Assembly: GCF_000227665.2 (NCBI RefSeq)
Contig: NZ_CP007030.1
Span: 310,001 to 374,000, forward strand
Source: Thiomicrospira aerophila AL3
Lineage (GTDB): Bacteria > Pseudomonadota > Gammaproteobacteria > Thiomicrospirales > Thiomicrospiraceae
Reading direction: 5' to 3'
DNA length: 64,000 nucleotides
This document shows, piece by piece, positions 1 through 12,754 of the stretch (positions are counted from its first letter, which is position 1; each line of letters begins with the position of its first letter). Both the position numbers and the translations under genes were made by a program. The notes below the pieces were generated by a model, which searched no databases, had not been told where the DNA came from, and saw only the letters and a program-made list of their open reading frames with translations.

Positions 1-1
1 C

Positions 2-772
2 ATGTCAAAGCCCTATCCTTACTATATATTCAATTTTCGTGAACTTGATTCAACAAGCAGCTTTTTAAAAAAGGTAGCAGGTTTTACTTCTAAGCCTGTT
101 TTATGTTCTTCAGCATATCAGCATCAAGGATATGGTCAGCAGGGACGAGCTTGGTGCTCAAATCATAATGATCTTATGATGTCGTTGATGTTATCAGTTC
201 CTAGCAAATTTCTTACAACAAGCGGTTTATCCCAATTTATCGCACTGAGTTTAGCGAGTAGTTTAGAAACGGTGACGGATCAGTTAATACAAGTCAAATG
301 GCCTAATGATATTTTTATTGATGGTGGTAAGGCGGGTGGTATTTTAATTGAGGCAGTTAAAACTAATCATGACGAATCTGCTATTGTTATTGGATTTGGT
401 TTAAATTTATCTCTGCCGCTAGTGAGTGTCCCGTTAGATTACCCTGTCACTTCTCTGTCATCTACTCTAGACAGAATTCAGTTAATTAACCTATGTGCAA
501 CAAACCTCATTAAAGCATTGATGGAGCCATTAAATGAGTGTTTATATCAAGGTCAGATCGACTATAGTTTGTTAAATATAATTGATTGGCAGAAGTCTGA
601 TTACTTCAGGCAAAACGAGACTATTCGTGTCCAATACCCTAGTGGTGATGTGATTATAGGAACTTACTTGGGACTTGATCAGTCTGGTGAGGCGCTGATT
701 TATAATCCTTCCAGTCCTGCTAATATTATTAAGGTTAATTCGGGCGCAGTTCAACTTCGTCGCTTTGTTTAA
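2..772 (+). CDS. birA: Biotin-[acetyl-CoA-carboxylase] ligase (possibly 5'-truncated)
   Basis: Attaches biotin to the biotin carboxyl carrier protein of acetyl-CoA carboxylase through a biotinyl-5'-AMP intermediate. The 256 residues cover the catalytic and C-terminal domains. The KWPNDI motif is at residues 99-104, followed by GGKAGGILIE with Lys110. The N-terminal helix-turn-helix of bifunctional BirA is absent, but the reading frame begins at the window edge, so it may lie upstream. The glycine-rich loop normally reads GRGRRGR; here residues 43-49 are GYGQQGR, so three arginines are replaced. It lies just upstream of coaX, a common arrangement in gammaproteobacteria. The family call is secure; whether the protein is also a repressor cannot be seen. 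Confidence 0.9.
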   Translation: MSKPYPYYIFNFRELDSTSSFLKKVAGFTSKPVLCSSAYQHQGYGQQGRAWCSNHNDLMMSLMLSVPSKFLTTSGLSQFIALSLASSLETVTDQLIQVKWPNDIFIDGGKAGGILIEAVKTNHDESAIVIGFGLNLSLPLVSVPLDYPVTSLSSTLDRIQLINLCATNLIKALMEPLNECLYQGQIDYSLLNIIDWQKSDYFRQNETIRVQYPSGDVIIGTYLGLDQSGEALIYNPSSPANIIKVNSGAVQLRRFV

Positions 773-803
773 TAGCTTTTCATAAATGATTAAGAGCTTA
801 CTA

Positions 804-1577
804 ATGAGAAAGGCCATATTATTGCTTGATCTGGGCAATACCCACTTGAATTGGGGATTATGTGATAGTGCCAGTCTGCAGATTTTTGATACAGGCAAGG
901 TCGCTGACCAGGCTTGGTCTGATTTAATATCAGCTACAGGTCAGTTAGCTAATATTCAAGTAAGCATTGAAGAAATCTGGTTGTGTTCTGTTGCTAAGTC
1001 AACAATTAAGGAATCTCTATTATCATGGGTAACCTTAGTTGACCGACCGATTTATCAAGCAAGAACGGGTCAGCGTTTTAATAAGCTTGTTAATAGCTAC
1101 GATAATTATGCCCAACTTGGGATTGATCGTTGGTTGGGGCTTGTGGCCTTAACTACTGATTATGGTTATCCTGCACTCCTTATTGATGCAGGAAGTGCAA
1201 TGACGCTTGATTATGTTGATGCTGGTGCTGTTTACCAGGGTGGGTGGATCGTTCCAGGTATTGGTAAATCAAGACAATGTTTGAGTCAGCAAACTAGCCT
1301 CTTAGTCCCTGATTCCCCTTTACCAAACTCTCTTTGTATCGCTAAAAATACCACTGCGGGTATAACTGCAGGCCTGTTAGCTGCAGCGGTCGGTACCATT
1401 GCACAATTTGAGCGGCAAATAGATAAGCAAACAGAAGTATGCAAGGTGATTACGGGTGGAGAAGGCCCATTACTCTTGAAATATCTTAATAGTGACTGGC
1501 AATACGATCCTCACCTAGTCCTTAAAGGGTTGGCCCTTTATGCACAAGCAAATAAGCTGGTTAGCAGAAATAATTAA
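804..1577 (+). CDS. coaX: Type III pantothenate kinase
   Basis: Phosphorylates pantothenate in the first committed step of coenzyme A synthesis; type III enzymes are insensitive to CoA feedback. The N-terminal DLGNTHLNWG is the ASKHA-fold phosphate-binding loop. LGIDRW and IDAGSAMTLD are the other family signatures. The ATG at 804 is preferred over one 18 bases upstream at 786, because AAGAG lies 7 bases before it and the protein then starts a few residues before the first strand, as is usual. It follows birA by about 30 bases and is probably co-transcribed. coaD, a later step of the same pathway, is at 9.7 kb. Confidence 0.95.
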   Translation: MRKAILLLDLGNTHLNWGLCDSASLQIFDTGKVADQAWSDLISATGQLANIQVSIEEIWLCSVAKSTIKESLLSWVTLVDRPIYQARTGQRFNKLVNSYDNYAQLGIDRWLGLVALTTDYGYPALLIDAGSAMTLDYVDAGAVYQGGWIVPGIGKSRQCLSQQTSLLVPDSPLPNSLCIAKNTTAGITAGLLAAAVGTIAQFERQIDKQTEVCKVITGGEGPLLLKYLNSDWQYDPHLVLKGLALYAQANKLVSRNN

Positions 1578-1605
1578 GATTTCTGTTAATTTTTCTTAAA
1601 ACTTA

Positions 1606-1633
1606 TTGACACTAATTTAAACCTATTTATAAT
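1606..1633 (+). promoter_or_regulatory. Sigma-70 promoter of tRNA-Thr
   Basis: Perfect TTGACA (1606-1611) and TATAAT (1628-1633) boxes are separated by 16 bases. They are followed by a GC-rich discriminator (AGCGCGC) and then the tRNA at 1644. A GC discriminator on a strong promoter is typical of stable-RNA genes under stringent control. It is the clearest promoter in the window. Confidence 0.85.
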
Positions 1634-1643
1634 AGCGCGCAAT

Positions 1644-1719
1644 GCCGACATAGCACAATTGGTAGTGCAACTGATTTGTAATCAGTAGGTTGGGGGTTCG
1701 AGTCCCTCTGTCGGCACCA
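1644..1719 (+). tRNA. tRNA-Thr (anticodon TGT)
   Basis: A complete 76-base cloverleaf. The acceptor stem pairs GCCGACA (1644-1650) with TGTCGGC (1709-1715), followed by A1716 and an encoded CCA. The anticodon stem ACTGA/TCAGT encloses the loop TTTGTAA, giving anticodon TGT at 1677-1679. The T arm carries GGTTCGAGTCC. It stands alone rather than in the usual Thr-Tyr-Gly-tuf cluster, and a T-rich stretch follows. No integrase or attachment repeat is seen beside it. Confidence 0.97.
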
Positions 1720-1865
1720 TTTATTTTCAAGTCTATTTTCTTTTTCTTTTTTAATTTCCCTTAAATTCCTGTAGTTGTTATTTTCCAAATTTTAGTTTCT
1801 AATTTGTGTGCTTTGCCTAGCCCATGAAGGCTGATATAATAGCCAAAATTTTATATGGAAAAAAC

Positions 1866-2381
1866 ATGAATCAGCAATCAAGTTATAGTCGAGAAGAGTT
1901 ACTTCAATGTGGTCGTGGTGAGATATTTGGTCCTGGCAATGCCCAGCTTCCTAAGCCACCGATGCTTATGTTTGATCGTATCACTGAAATATCCGAAGAA
2001 GGCGGTGCTTACGGTAAAGGCATTATTAAAGCTGAACTGGATATCACCCCTGATTTATGGTTTTTTGAGTGCCATTTTAATGAAGATCCCGTTATGCCAG
2101 GTTGCCTCGGTTTAGATGCGATGTGGCAGCTAATTGGGTTTTTCCTTGGTTGGACAGGTGGGCCTGGTCGTGGTCGTGCACTAGGTTCAGGTGAAGTTAA
2201 ATTCTATGGACAGATTTTACCTAAAGCTAAAAAAGTAGAATATGTCATTGATATGAAGCGTGTAATTAAGCGTAAGCTCTATATGGGCATTGGTGATGCC
2301 AAGCTATTTGTAGATGGTCGCGAAATTTACAGCGCTACGGACTTAAAAGTCGGTTTGTTTACCAATACGGATAGTTTTTAA
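1866..2381 (+). CDS. fabA: 3-hydroxydecanoyl-ACP dehydratase/isomerase
   Basis: Dehydrates 3-hydroxydecanoyl-ACP and isomerises the trans-2 product to cis-3-decenoyl-ACP, the entry into unsaturated fatty acid synthesis. The active-site His70 (in FECHF) and Asp84 (in GLDAMWQ) are present, as is the [13 protein letters not shown] block. The ATG at 1866 gives 171 residues, the usual length, with TGGAAA just upstream. An in-frame ATG at 1824 would add a non-conserved extension. fabB begins two bases after the stop, so the pair is an operon. Confidence 0.96.
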   Translation: MNQQSSYSREELLQCGRGEIFGPGNAQLPKPPMLMFDRITEISEEGGAYGKGIIKAELDITPDLWFFECHFNEDPVMPGCLGLDAMWQLIGFFLGWTGGPGRGRALGSGEVKFYGQILPKAKKVEYVIDMKRVIKRKLYMGIGDAKLFVDGREIYSATDLKVGLFTNTDSF

Positions 2382-2382
2382 A

Positions 2383-3606
2383 ATGAAAAGAGTTGTTATC
2401 ACCGGTTTAGGTATTGTTTCGAGTTTGGGTAATTCTAAACAAGAGGTCGCAGAATCATTAAAACTAGGCAAGTCGGGTATTGTTGCCGCACCTGAGTACA
2501 CTGAAAACGGTATGCGTTCACAAATCCATGGCGCTATCAAAAATCTTAGCTTTGAAGACCTTATTCCTCGTAAACAATTACGTTTCATGGGTGATGCCGC
2601 AGCCTATAGCTACATTGCCATGGAGCAAGCAATTGCTGACTCTGGCTTAACGCCAGAAATGGTTTCGAACGAGAGAACCGGTATTATTGCTGGTTCTGGC
2701 GGAGGCTCAAATTCTAACTCAACGCAAGCAGTCGAAATTACTCGTGAAAAGGGCGTTAAACGTGTAGGTCCTTACATGGTGACTCGTACCATGGGTAGCA
2801 CGGTGTCGGCTTGTCTTGCAACACCGTTTAAAATCAAAGGTATTAATTACTCTATCAGTTCTGCTTGTTCAACTAGTGCACACTGTGTCGGAACAGCAGT
2901 TGAGCAAATCCAACTTGGAAAACAAGATGTGGTGTTTGCTGGCGGTGGAGAAGAGCTTCACTGGACTATGTCAGTATTATTTGATGCGATGGGTGCCTTG
3001 TCGTCTAAATATAACGACACCCCACAAAAAGCGTCACGTACTTACGATGCTAACCGCGATGGTTTTGTGATAGCGGGTGGTGGTGGCATGGTTGTGGTTG
3101 AAGAATTAGAGCATGCGCTTGCGCGGGGCGCCAAAATCTATGCTGAAATTGTAGGTTATGGTGCAAACTCTGACGGCTATGATATGGTTGCTCCTTCTGG
3201 TGAGGGTGCGGTACGTTGTATGCGTCAAGCGTTGAGTACGGTAGCGGGTCCGATTGATTATATTAATCCCCATGGCACCAGTACACCTGTAGGTGACACC
3301 AAAGAAATGGCTGCAGTTAGAGAAGTGTTTGGTAATAACGTTCCAAAGATTAGTTCAACAAAAGCCATGTCGGGCCACTCGTTGGGCGCGGCAGGTGTGC
3401 ATGAGCTTATTTATAGTTTATTGATGATGGAAGAAGATTTTATTGCCCCTTCTATTAATATCGAAACCTTGGATCCTGAATGCGAAGGCATGCCCATTGT
3501 GACTGAGACCATCTATAACGCGGGGCTTAACCGTATTATGAGTAACAGCTTTGGTTTTGGTGGAACTAATGCTTCCTTAGTGGTTGAGCGTTATAAAACA
3601 AGCTAG
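2383..3606 (+). CDS. fabB: 3-oxoacyl-ACP synthase I
   Basis: Condensing enzyme that elongates the cis-3-decenoyl-ACP made by FabA. The catalytic triad is visible: Cys162 in SSACSTS, His297 in NPHGTSTP and His332 in [10 protein letters not shown], with Lys327 nearby. The C-terminal [14 protein letters not shown] block is intact. At 407 residues it has the normal length. It is translationally close to fabA and is followed by a clear intrinsic terminator. Confidence 0.96.
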   Translation: MKRVVITGLGIVSSLGNSKQEVAESLKLGKSGIVAAPEYTENGMRSQIHGAIKNLSFEDLIPRKQLRFMGDAAAYSYIAMEQAIADSGLTPEMVSNERTGIIAGSGGGSNSNSTQAVEITREKGVKRVGPYMVTRTMGSTVSACLATPFKIKGINYSISSACSTSAHCVGTAVEQIQLGKQDVVFAGGGEELHWTMSVLFDAMGALSSKYNDTPQKASRTYDANRDGFVIAGGGGMVVVEELEHALARGAKIYAEIVGYGANSDGYDMVAPSGEGAVRCMRQALSTVAGPIDYINPHGTSTPVGDTKEMAAVREVFGNNVPKISSTKAMSGHSLGAAGVHELIYSLLMMEEDFIAPSINIETLDPECEGMPIVTETIYNAGLNRIMSNSFGFGGTNASLVVERYKTS

Positions 3607-3633
3607 TCATCAACGCAATTTACTTCATCCATC

Positions 3634-3660
3634 AAAGGCGGTTTAATCACCGCCTTTTTA
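3634..3660 (+). terminator. Rho-independent terminator after fabB
   Basis: AAAGGCGGT (3634-3642) and ACCGCCTTT (3649-3657) form a 9-bp stem with a 6-base loop, followed by a T run. It ends the fabA-fabB operon. Confidence 0.9.
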
Positions 3661-3701
3661 TTTGGTGCGCCTTTTAAAACGCCCTCTAAATCAAATCTGT
3701 C

Positions 3702-4328
3702 TTAGCAGCGACCAAATAAGCAACGTTGTGCAGGTAAGCGACACTGATTGAGTTGATTTTGATACTTGATACTGCGTTGTTCAACACGTTTGGCTACAGA
3801 CATTAACCAGGGTTTTTGTTCATAAGTTTTACGCCGAAACCCGCCATGTCCTTCATGATAAGCTAAATACAAGTTGTAAGGATCATTGAGCGCAATACCA
3901 TTGCGAGAGTGCGATAGGCTGTTATACCAACCGATAAAATCAAGGGCATCATCAATATTAGTGCGACGCGCGCGAAAGTTGCCCGTTGCTTGTTGGTAAT
4001 CAGACCAAGTGCCATCTAGTGCCTGCGCATAGCCTAGAGCACTAGAGGCTCGTCGTCCTGGAATGACACCTAAATGGTTTTGTCTAGGGGGGCGAGCATT
4101 ATGAACAAATCGAGATTCTTGATGCACAAAAGCTTTTTGAATGGCAATCGATGTACCCCATTTATCTTGCGAGCGTTTTGCCGCGTTGTACCATTGCCGA
4201 TCATGCTTGATCAACTCACAGACATTGTCATGAAGTTCAGGAGGGGGGTTGCGATTGGTCGCACAGCCATTCAAGATCAAGGTGCCAAGCACCAAACCTG
4301 CTAGCCCTAGTTTACTCAAGTAGCTCAA
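3702..4328 (-). CDS. Lipoprotein with lytic transglycosylase-like (SLT) domain
   Basis: Probably a murein-cleaving or murein-binding outer-membrane lipoprotein. A hydrophobic leader ends in the lipobox LNGC. The mature part holds an SLT-like region with HQESRF, where Glu would be catalytic, then ALGYAQALDGTW and LYLAYHEGHGG. The start is uncertain. The TTG at 4328 has GGAGG eight bases upstream and gives an ideal 22-residue lipoprotein signal. An ATG at 4343 and a TTG at 4364 lack a ribosome site. The gene overlaps the end of the preceding minus-strand gene. Substrate and partner are not known from the sequence. Confidence 0.75.
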   Translation of the reverse strand: MSYLSKLGLAGLVLGTLILNGCATNRNPPPELHDNVCELIKHDRQWYNAAKRSQDKWGTSIAIQKAFVHQESRFVHNARPPRQNHLGVIPGRRASSALGYAQALDGTWSDYQQATGNFRARRTNIDDALDFIGWYNSLSHSRNGIALNDPYNLYLAYHEGHGGFRRKTYEQKPWLMSVAKRVEQRSIKYQNQLNQCRLPAQRCLFGRC

Positions 4329-5088
4329 GTGTGTGGCCTCCATAGTAAAAAAATTGATGCGCAATAGGTAAATTATCTTTAAGTATTAACACTTGCCAAT
4401 CACCTATTTTAGGTGGAAAAAAAGCTTCATGCCAGCTATTTTGCTCATACTGATTTTTATCATCAAAAATCCAGATTAAGCTAATGTTATCCTGCCAAAT
4501 CACCGGCCAAATGAATAAAGCTCGGCAGGGCTCATTATCGATTAGGCCGTGCGCATCTAGTAACAAAGCAAACGATAAAACGGATTTATCTACTGAATCC
4601 ATGTGCGAATACGCGAGGTTCGGCAGGCCGGCTTGTAAGTTAAGCAGAATCTCGCGTTCTTGATGGGTTAAGAGCGCAAAGTCATCCAGTTCAGTAGGCA
4701 CAAAAAACTCACTAGCGCGAGTGGTTTGCTGAGCGTTATCCACTTGCGTTGGTTCTGCTGCCGATTCGGCTATGCTCTCATCGTTCGGTGCCATTATGAT
4801 GACGACAAGCAGGCCTGCTAAGATCACCATCAAAAAAAATAGCAGTTGGCGCATTTTAGTCCAGGGCATCATCCCTTGGTAACGGCGTTGTTTGGGTTGT
4901 TGCAGACCAACTTGATAGCCTTGCTCAAAAGCGTGCAGTAAAGCGGGATCATGTCTAATTGATAAGGGTGGTGCAGGTTTGTTTAGCAGGCCTGCTTCAC
5001 TTTGCATCAGCAGGGCGAGGCTAAATCCTTGCTGATAAGCACGTTGCTGGGCAGGCGACCAATATGCCATTGCAGCCGGTTTTGACAC
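4312..5088 (-). CDS. Single-pass membrane protein of unknown function
   Basis: Not recognised. About 80 polar residues precede a transmembrane helix (roughly residues 84-101, LLFFLMVILAGLLVVIIM). A low-complexity acidic/Gln linker and a soluble C-terminal domain of about 140 residues rich in Trp and Phe follow. The topology suggests a cytoplasmic N-terminus with the C-terminal domain in the periplasm. The gene begins one base after ftsY ends and overlaps the following transglycosylase gene, so all three are probably co-transcribed. A role in the envelope is inference from that context only. Two CAGGCCTG palindromes fall inside it. Confidence 0.6.
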   Translation of the reverse strand: MSKPAAMAYWSPAQQRAYQQGFSLALLMQSEAGLLNKPAPPLSIRHDPALLHAFEQGYQVGLQQPKQRRYQGMMPWTKMRQLLFFLMVILAGLLVVIIMAPNDESIAESAAEPTQVDNAQQTTRASEFFVPTELDDFALLTHQEREILLNLQAGLPNLAYSHMDSVDKSVLSFALLLDAHGLIDNEPCRALFIWPVIWQDNISLIWIFDDKNQYEQNSWHEAFFPPKIGDWQVLILKDNLPIAHQFFYYGGHTLELLE

Positions 5089-5089
5089 G

Positions 5090-6175
5090 TTATTGACCTG
5101 CAGTTGGGCGATCTAAAAAGGCATCCACAAACGCCTTCGCATTAAAGACTTGCAAGTCAGCAAGGGTTTCACCTACCCCGATAAATTTAACCGGTATCCC
5201 CATTGTTTGAGCTAAGTTAAAAATGACGCCGCCTTTGGCGGTACCATCGAGTTTAGTAATAACCAGGCCTGTTACACCAACGGCTTGATGAAATTCTTTC
5301 GCTTGATTGAGGGCGTTTTGACCAATAGACGCATCCAGTACCAGTAACACATCATGCGGCGCATCGGCATCGCACTTTTGTATGACTCGTTTGACCTTTT
5401 TCAGTTCGTCCATTAGGTTGTTCTGGGTATGCAAGCGCCCCGCCGTATCGGCCAGTAACACATCCATTTTTTTCGCTTTTGCAGAGTGAATCGCATCATA
5501 AATCACCGCCGCAGAGTCAGCACCGGTTTTTTGCGCCATTACTGGGATTTGATTGCGCTCTCCCCAGGTTTGCAGCTGCTCTACTGCGGCAGCCCTAAAG
5601 GTATCGCCAGCGGCTAACATCACTTTATGCTGCTGATTTTGTAAATATTTGGCCAGTTTACCAATTGTAGTGGTTTTGCCAGCACCATTAATGCCGACCA
5701 TTAAAACCACATGAGGTTTGGCATCCGCATGAATCACTAAAGCCTGCTCTACAGGGCTTAAAATCGCTTCAAGTTGCTCGGCTAAAGCATCAAATAGAGC
5801 TTGCGGATCTTTTAGCACTTGCCGTGACACCTGGTCGGTCAGAGCATCAATAATCTGGGTTGTAGCTTCAAAGCCCACATCGGCTTGTAATAACAGGGTT
5901 TCTAGCTCTTCTAATAGCTCATCATCAATCTGTTTTTTGCCTAAAAATAATCGTGATAAACCTGAGGTAAAGGCCTCGCGCGACTTGGTTAATTGCGCTT
6001 TAAGGCGAGCAAATAAGCCTGTTTTTGTGGGTGTTTCCGCTACCTTCTCAGTTTCCTTCAGGTTTGTCTGTGCTTCAGTGCGGTCTGTTGATGCAGGCTG
6101 ATCCAACATGGGATTATTGACATTATCAAGCTTGGGCTCAGTTACAATAGGTTTCTTTTTAAAAAAATCAAACAT
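5090..6175 (-). CDS. ftsY: Signal recognition particle receptor FtsY
   Basis: Membrane-associated GTPase that docks SRP-ribosome complexes at the Sec translocon. A charged N-terminal A domain (to about residue 55) precedes the NG domain. The P-loop GINGAGKTTT is at 161-170, AGDTFRAAAVEQ at 189-200, DTAGR at 243-247 and TKLDGTAKGG at 308-317. At 361 residues it is shorter than the E. coli protein because the acidic domain is short, as in many gammaproteobacteria. It is divergent from the M16 peptidase operon. Confidence 0.96.
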   Translation of the reverse strand: MFDFFKKKPIVTEPKLDNVNNPMLDQPASTDRTEAQTNLKETEKVAETPTKTGLFARLKAQLTKSREAFTSGLSRLFLGKKQIDDELLEELETLLLQADVGFEATTQIIDALTDQVSRQVLKDPQALFDALAEQLEAILSPVEQALVIHADAKPHVVLMVGINGAGKTTTIGKLAKYLQNQQHKVMLAAGDTFRAAAVEQLQTWGERNQIPVMAQKTGADSAAVIYDAIHSAKAKKMDVLLADTAGRLHTQNNLMDELKKVKRVIQKCDADAPHDVLLVLDASIGQNALNQAKEFHQAVGVTGLVITKLDGTAKGGVIFNLAQTMGIPVKFIGVGETLADLQVFNAKAFVDAFLDRPTAGQ

Positions 6176-6358
6176 ACAGGTCTCGGTAATTTAGGAAAAA
6201 TGTGACGCACTCGACGGCGCCCCTTGTAAAAGATATATCGGCCTATTATAAATAACTTATTGTTTTTTGCACTGTAAATGCCTGGCGGCACAGATCGTCT
6301 TGCAATAATGGGCGCAACACGACTACACATAATTTAGCAAGCATGAAAGGAGAGCAGT

Positions 6359-7738
6359 ATGCCAAGCTTAAAAGGATGGGGGCTGAGTATTTTATTGGCA
6401 CTGAGCGGTCATGCATTCGCCACTGAATCATCGACGCTATTTGAAACGCAGCTCGATAATGGTTTGCAAGTGATTGTAAAATCGGATCATCGTTCGCCCA
6501 TTGTGGTGCACCAGGTCTGGTATCGCGTCGGCGCCAACTATGAACCTACCCACTTAACTGGTATCTCTCATATGCTTGAACACATGATGTTTAAAGGTAC
6601 TGAAAATATGGCTCCCGGTGAGTTTTCGCGCGAAGTTTCGCGTCTAGGGGGGCGAGACAATGCCTTTACCTCGGCCAACTATACTGCCTATTTTCAAATC
6701 GTTGGTAGAGAACACTTGGGTCGGGTGATGGAAATGGAAGCCGATCGTATGGCCAATCTTAAGCTCACTGAAGAAGAGTTTCAGCCAGAGCGTAATGTGG
6801 TGATTCAAGAACGACTTTGGGCCATTGATGATCGCCCGAGTGCGCGTTTATTTGAGCAATTCAAAGCCACTGCGTTTATGAGTAGTCCAGAACGTAATCC
6901 TATTATCGGCTGGATGGATGATATTAAAAACTACACGCTTGAGGATTTGCAGGCCTGGTACGACCGTTGGTATTCACCTAGTAATGCCACATTGGTGGTG
7001 GTCGGGGATATCACGCCTGACGAAGTGTTAACTTATGCCAAGCAAACCTATGGTCAGATTCTTGCGCGTGACATTGCGCCACCCCGTTCCGCTGTTGAAA
7101 TTCCGCAACAAGGGCAACGCCGGATTATTCTCAAAGATGCCGTACCTGTCCCCAGTTTGTTAATTGGTTTTCATGCGCCAAGTCTGGTAACGGCCGAAGA
7201 TCCTGCTGATGTGTATGCCTTAGCGGTACTAAGTAGTATTTTGGGTGGCAACGACAGTTCACTATTGACGCAAGCCTTAGTCCGCGATCAGCAACTTGCC
7301 AGTTCTGCGGGGAGTTTTTATCGATTTTTGGGGCGGTTAGGATCACAGTTTGCGCTCAGTGCGCAGCCTAATCCTGGCGTGAGTGTGGCTCAGCTGGAGG
7401 AGGCTTTGTTAGCGCAGATTACCCGTTTGCAAAATGAGCCGGTCACCCAAGCAGAACTAAATCGTGTGCTGGCGCAAGCTGAAGCGGCACACGTGTTTAG
7501 TCAAGATTCGATTCAATCCCAAGCCAATATGTTAGGTATGCTGGTCAGCGTTGGATTGCCAGCCAGTACGTTTGATGACTATGTGGATAACTTACGCCAG
7601 GTCACACCGGAACAGATTCAGCAGGTTGCGAATAGATACTTGCAACTGGATCAATCTACCGTCGCGATTTTAGAACCCAGTGGTGAAACGAATCGTCGTC
7701 CAGCTGCCAGACCTGACTTTGGGGGGAGATCACACTAA
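6359..7738 (+). CDS. M16 family zinc metallopeptidase (catalytic)
   Basis: Exported insulinase-type peptidase. A signal peptide ends about residue 21 (GHAFA). The inverted zinc motif HMLEH is at residues 71-75 and the third ligand is probably Glu151 in IQERLW. The C-terminal half is the second, non-catalytic M16 repeat. The ribosome site AAAGGAGAG is close to the ATG. It overlaps by one base the start of a second M16 gene that lacks the zinc motif, the common periplasmic active/inactive heterodimer arrangement. Substrate unknown. Confidence 0.9.
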   Translation: MPSLKGWGLSILLALSGHAFATESSTLFETQLDNGLQVIVKSDHRSPIVVHQVWYRVGANYEPTHLTGISHMLEHMMFKGTENMAPGEFSREVSRLGGRDNAFTSANYTAYFQIVGREHLGRVMEMEADRMANLKLTEEEFQPERNVVIQERLWAIDDRPSARLFEQFKATAFMSSPERNPIIGWMDDIKNYTLEDLQAWYDRWYSPSNATLVVVGDITPDEVLTYAKQTYGQILARDIAPPRSAVEIPQQGQRRIILKDAVPVPSLLIGFHAPSLVTAEDPADVYALAVLSSILGGNDSSLLTQALVRDQQLASSAGSFYRFLGRLGSQFALSAQPNPGVSVAQLEEALLAQITRLQNEPVTQAELNRVLAQAEAAHVFSQDSIQSQANMLGMLVSVGLPASTFDDYVDNLRQVTPEQIQQVANRYLQLDQSTVAILEPSGETNRRPAARPDFGGRSH

Positions 7739-9064
7739 TGAAAAACTTAACACTTAATCGCTTAGCCATTGTATTTAAATCCGCGGCAGCCACGTTAATT
7801 CTCAGTATGAGTTGGCCAGTTTTTGCCCAATTGGATATTCAAACTTGGCAGACCCAACAAGACGTCAAAGTCATGTTTGTCGCCACACCAGAATTACCCA
7901 TGATGGATATCGAGCTGGTATTTGATGCCGGCAGTGCACGAGATGGCACGCAACCGGGTCTAGCCAACTTTACGGGCAATATGGTTGGGTTGGCGACCAG
8001 TCAGCGTAATGAGCAAGCGATCGCAGATGGCTTTAACGATTTAGGCGCGGTATTTAATTCCAATGTGAATCGTGACATGACTAGTTTTTCATTGCGTACG
8101 CTGACACGCGAGCCGCTGCTTACCGCCGCGCTTGATTTGTTTGCCGAAGTGATTACTGATGCAGAATTTCCAGCTGATATTATGCAGCGCGATCGTGTAC
8201 GTTTATTGCAAGCCATGCAGCAAGCCGATGAAGTAGCTGGGCAATATGCGCGAAAAGTCTTTTGGGAACGTCTTTATCAAGACCATCCTTATGCGCACGA
8301 TGTGGCAGGTCAGCAAGAGGTTATCGAACAGCTCACACCGTTGGATTTGGACGCTTTTTATCGACAGTTTTATGTCGCGCAAAATGCGCAAATTGCCATA
8401 GTCGGCGATTTAACTCGCGCACAAGCAGAAGCTATTGCACAAAAGCTGAGTGAGCGTTTGGGAACGGGGGTTAAAGCACCAGCCCTTGCTAAACCGGAGC
8501 CGGTGACACCTGGTTTAGAAGTGGTGGAATTTACGGCCAATCAAACGCAATATTTTGCCGGACAGTTGGGTGTTGAGCGTGGACACCCAGACCACTACGC
8601 CTTATTTTTAGGCAATCACTTACTTGGGGGCAGTGGCTTTGCATCGTTACTCGTCGAAGAAGTGCGCGAAAAGCGCGGTTTGGTGTACAGTGTGTTTAGT
8701 TTTTTTGCTCCCATGCGCGAAGCGGGGCCTTGGATGATTGGCTTGTCTACCGCCAATAACCAAGCGCAAGAAGCCGATCAGGTGGTTAAAGAAACCCTAC
8801 TAGGCTTTTTAGAGGACTTTGATGATCAAAAGTTTGCCGACATCAAACAAAACCTATTGGGTGGCTGGCCCATGCGCTTTGATACCAATAGCAAAATTTT
8901 AGGCTACTTAACTATGATTGGCTTTTATGACTTACCTTTAGATTATTTAGAAGCCTTTCCAGCCGCAATAGCCGAACTGGAAAAAGCCGATGTCTTGGCA
9001 GCTTGGCGCCGACATATCCACCCTGATAAGTTATTTACCCTAATGGTAGGTCAACCGGTGCTCA

Positions 9065-9078
<14 letters not shown>
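7738..9078 (+). CDS. M16 family peptidase-like subunit (non-catalytic partner)
   Basis: A secreted M16-fold protein with a signal peptide ending near residue 30 (WPVFA). Where HxxEH would be, the sequence reads GLANFTGN, so zinc cannot be bound and the protein should be inactive alone. The C-terminal substrate-binding motif EVREKRGLVYSVFS is retained. In known M16B heterodimers the inactive subunit supplies this R/Y pair to the catalytic subunit, which fits translational coupling with the upstream gene. It overlaps rsmD by 14 bases. Confidence 0.88.
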
Positions 9079-10972
<1,894 letters not shown>

Positions 10973-11159
10973 TCGTAGGAAAATATATTATTGTTTAATT
11001 ATATTACGCCTGGCCCACCCTAAAACTCTAATAGAAAAGCTTAATGGGGTCATCGGATGGCTTAGCGCTCACTTTGCCAGTGCGCAACAAAGTAATGAGC
11101 AAGGAATATGATAAGATACGCCCATGATTTACGTTAACCAAGGATACTAAGGATAGCCC

Positions 11160-12574
<1,415 letters not shown>

Positions 12575-12600
12575 ACCGCTCTAACGGTCAGGGCTCTCAC

Positions 12601-12661
12601 CCTCTAGCGCGGCCTCCTTCGGCTTTTTGCTGCGCAAAAAGAGGCGTCGGCAGACTAGAGG
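12601..12661. repeat. Large imperfect hairpin downstream of argB
   Basis: Nested complementary segments lie between argB and its terminator: CCTCTAG (12601-12607) with CTAGAGG (12655-12661), GCCTC (12612-12616) with GAGGC (12641-12645), and CTTTTTGC (12623-12630) with GCAAAAAG (12634-12641). GC-rich unpaired bulges separate them. The right arm lacks a T run, so it is not itself an intrinsic terminator. It could be a REP-like element or an mRNA 3' stabiliser. Confidence 0.6.
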
Positions 12662-12713
12662 ATTACGCCCTTTATTTCTAGCTTTGAGTCTGCAACATCA
12701 ACTAAAAGCGAAG

Positions 12714-12740
12714 TCTCTTAATTTGAGGTTTCGCTTTTTT
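12714..12740 (+). terminator. Rho-independent terminator
   Basis: AAAAGCGAA plus GTCTC pairs with GAGGT plus TTCGCTTTT across a TTAATTT loop, with two G-T wobbles, and ends in a run of six T. It terminates argB and lies only 14 bases before the next start codon. Confidence 0.88.
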
Positions 12741-12754
12741 ATTTGGAAGCGTCT

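Noticed and set aside
1644-1719. tRNA-Thr as an integration site for a mobile element
   Set aside because: No integrase, no repeated tRNA 3' end and no foreign-looking genes lie next to it; fabA-fabB follow directly.
4082-6662. A 15-base identity (GTCTAGGGGGGCGAG) at about 4082 and 6648
   Set aside because: One or more pairs of this length are expected by chance in 64 kb; no larger shared flank is visible.
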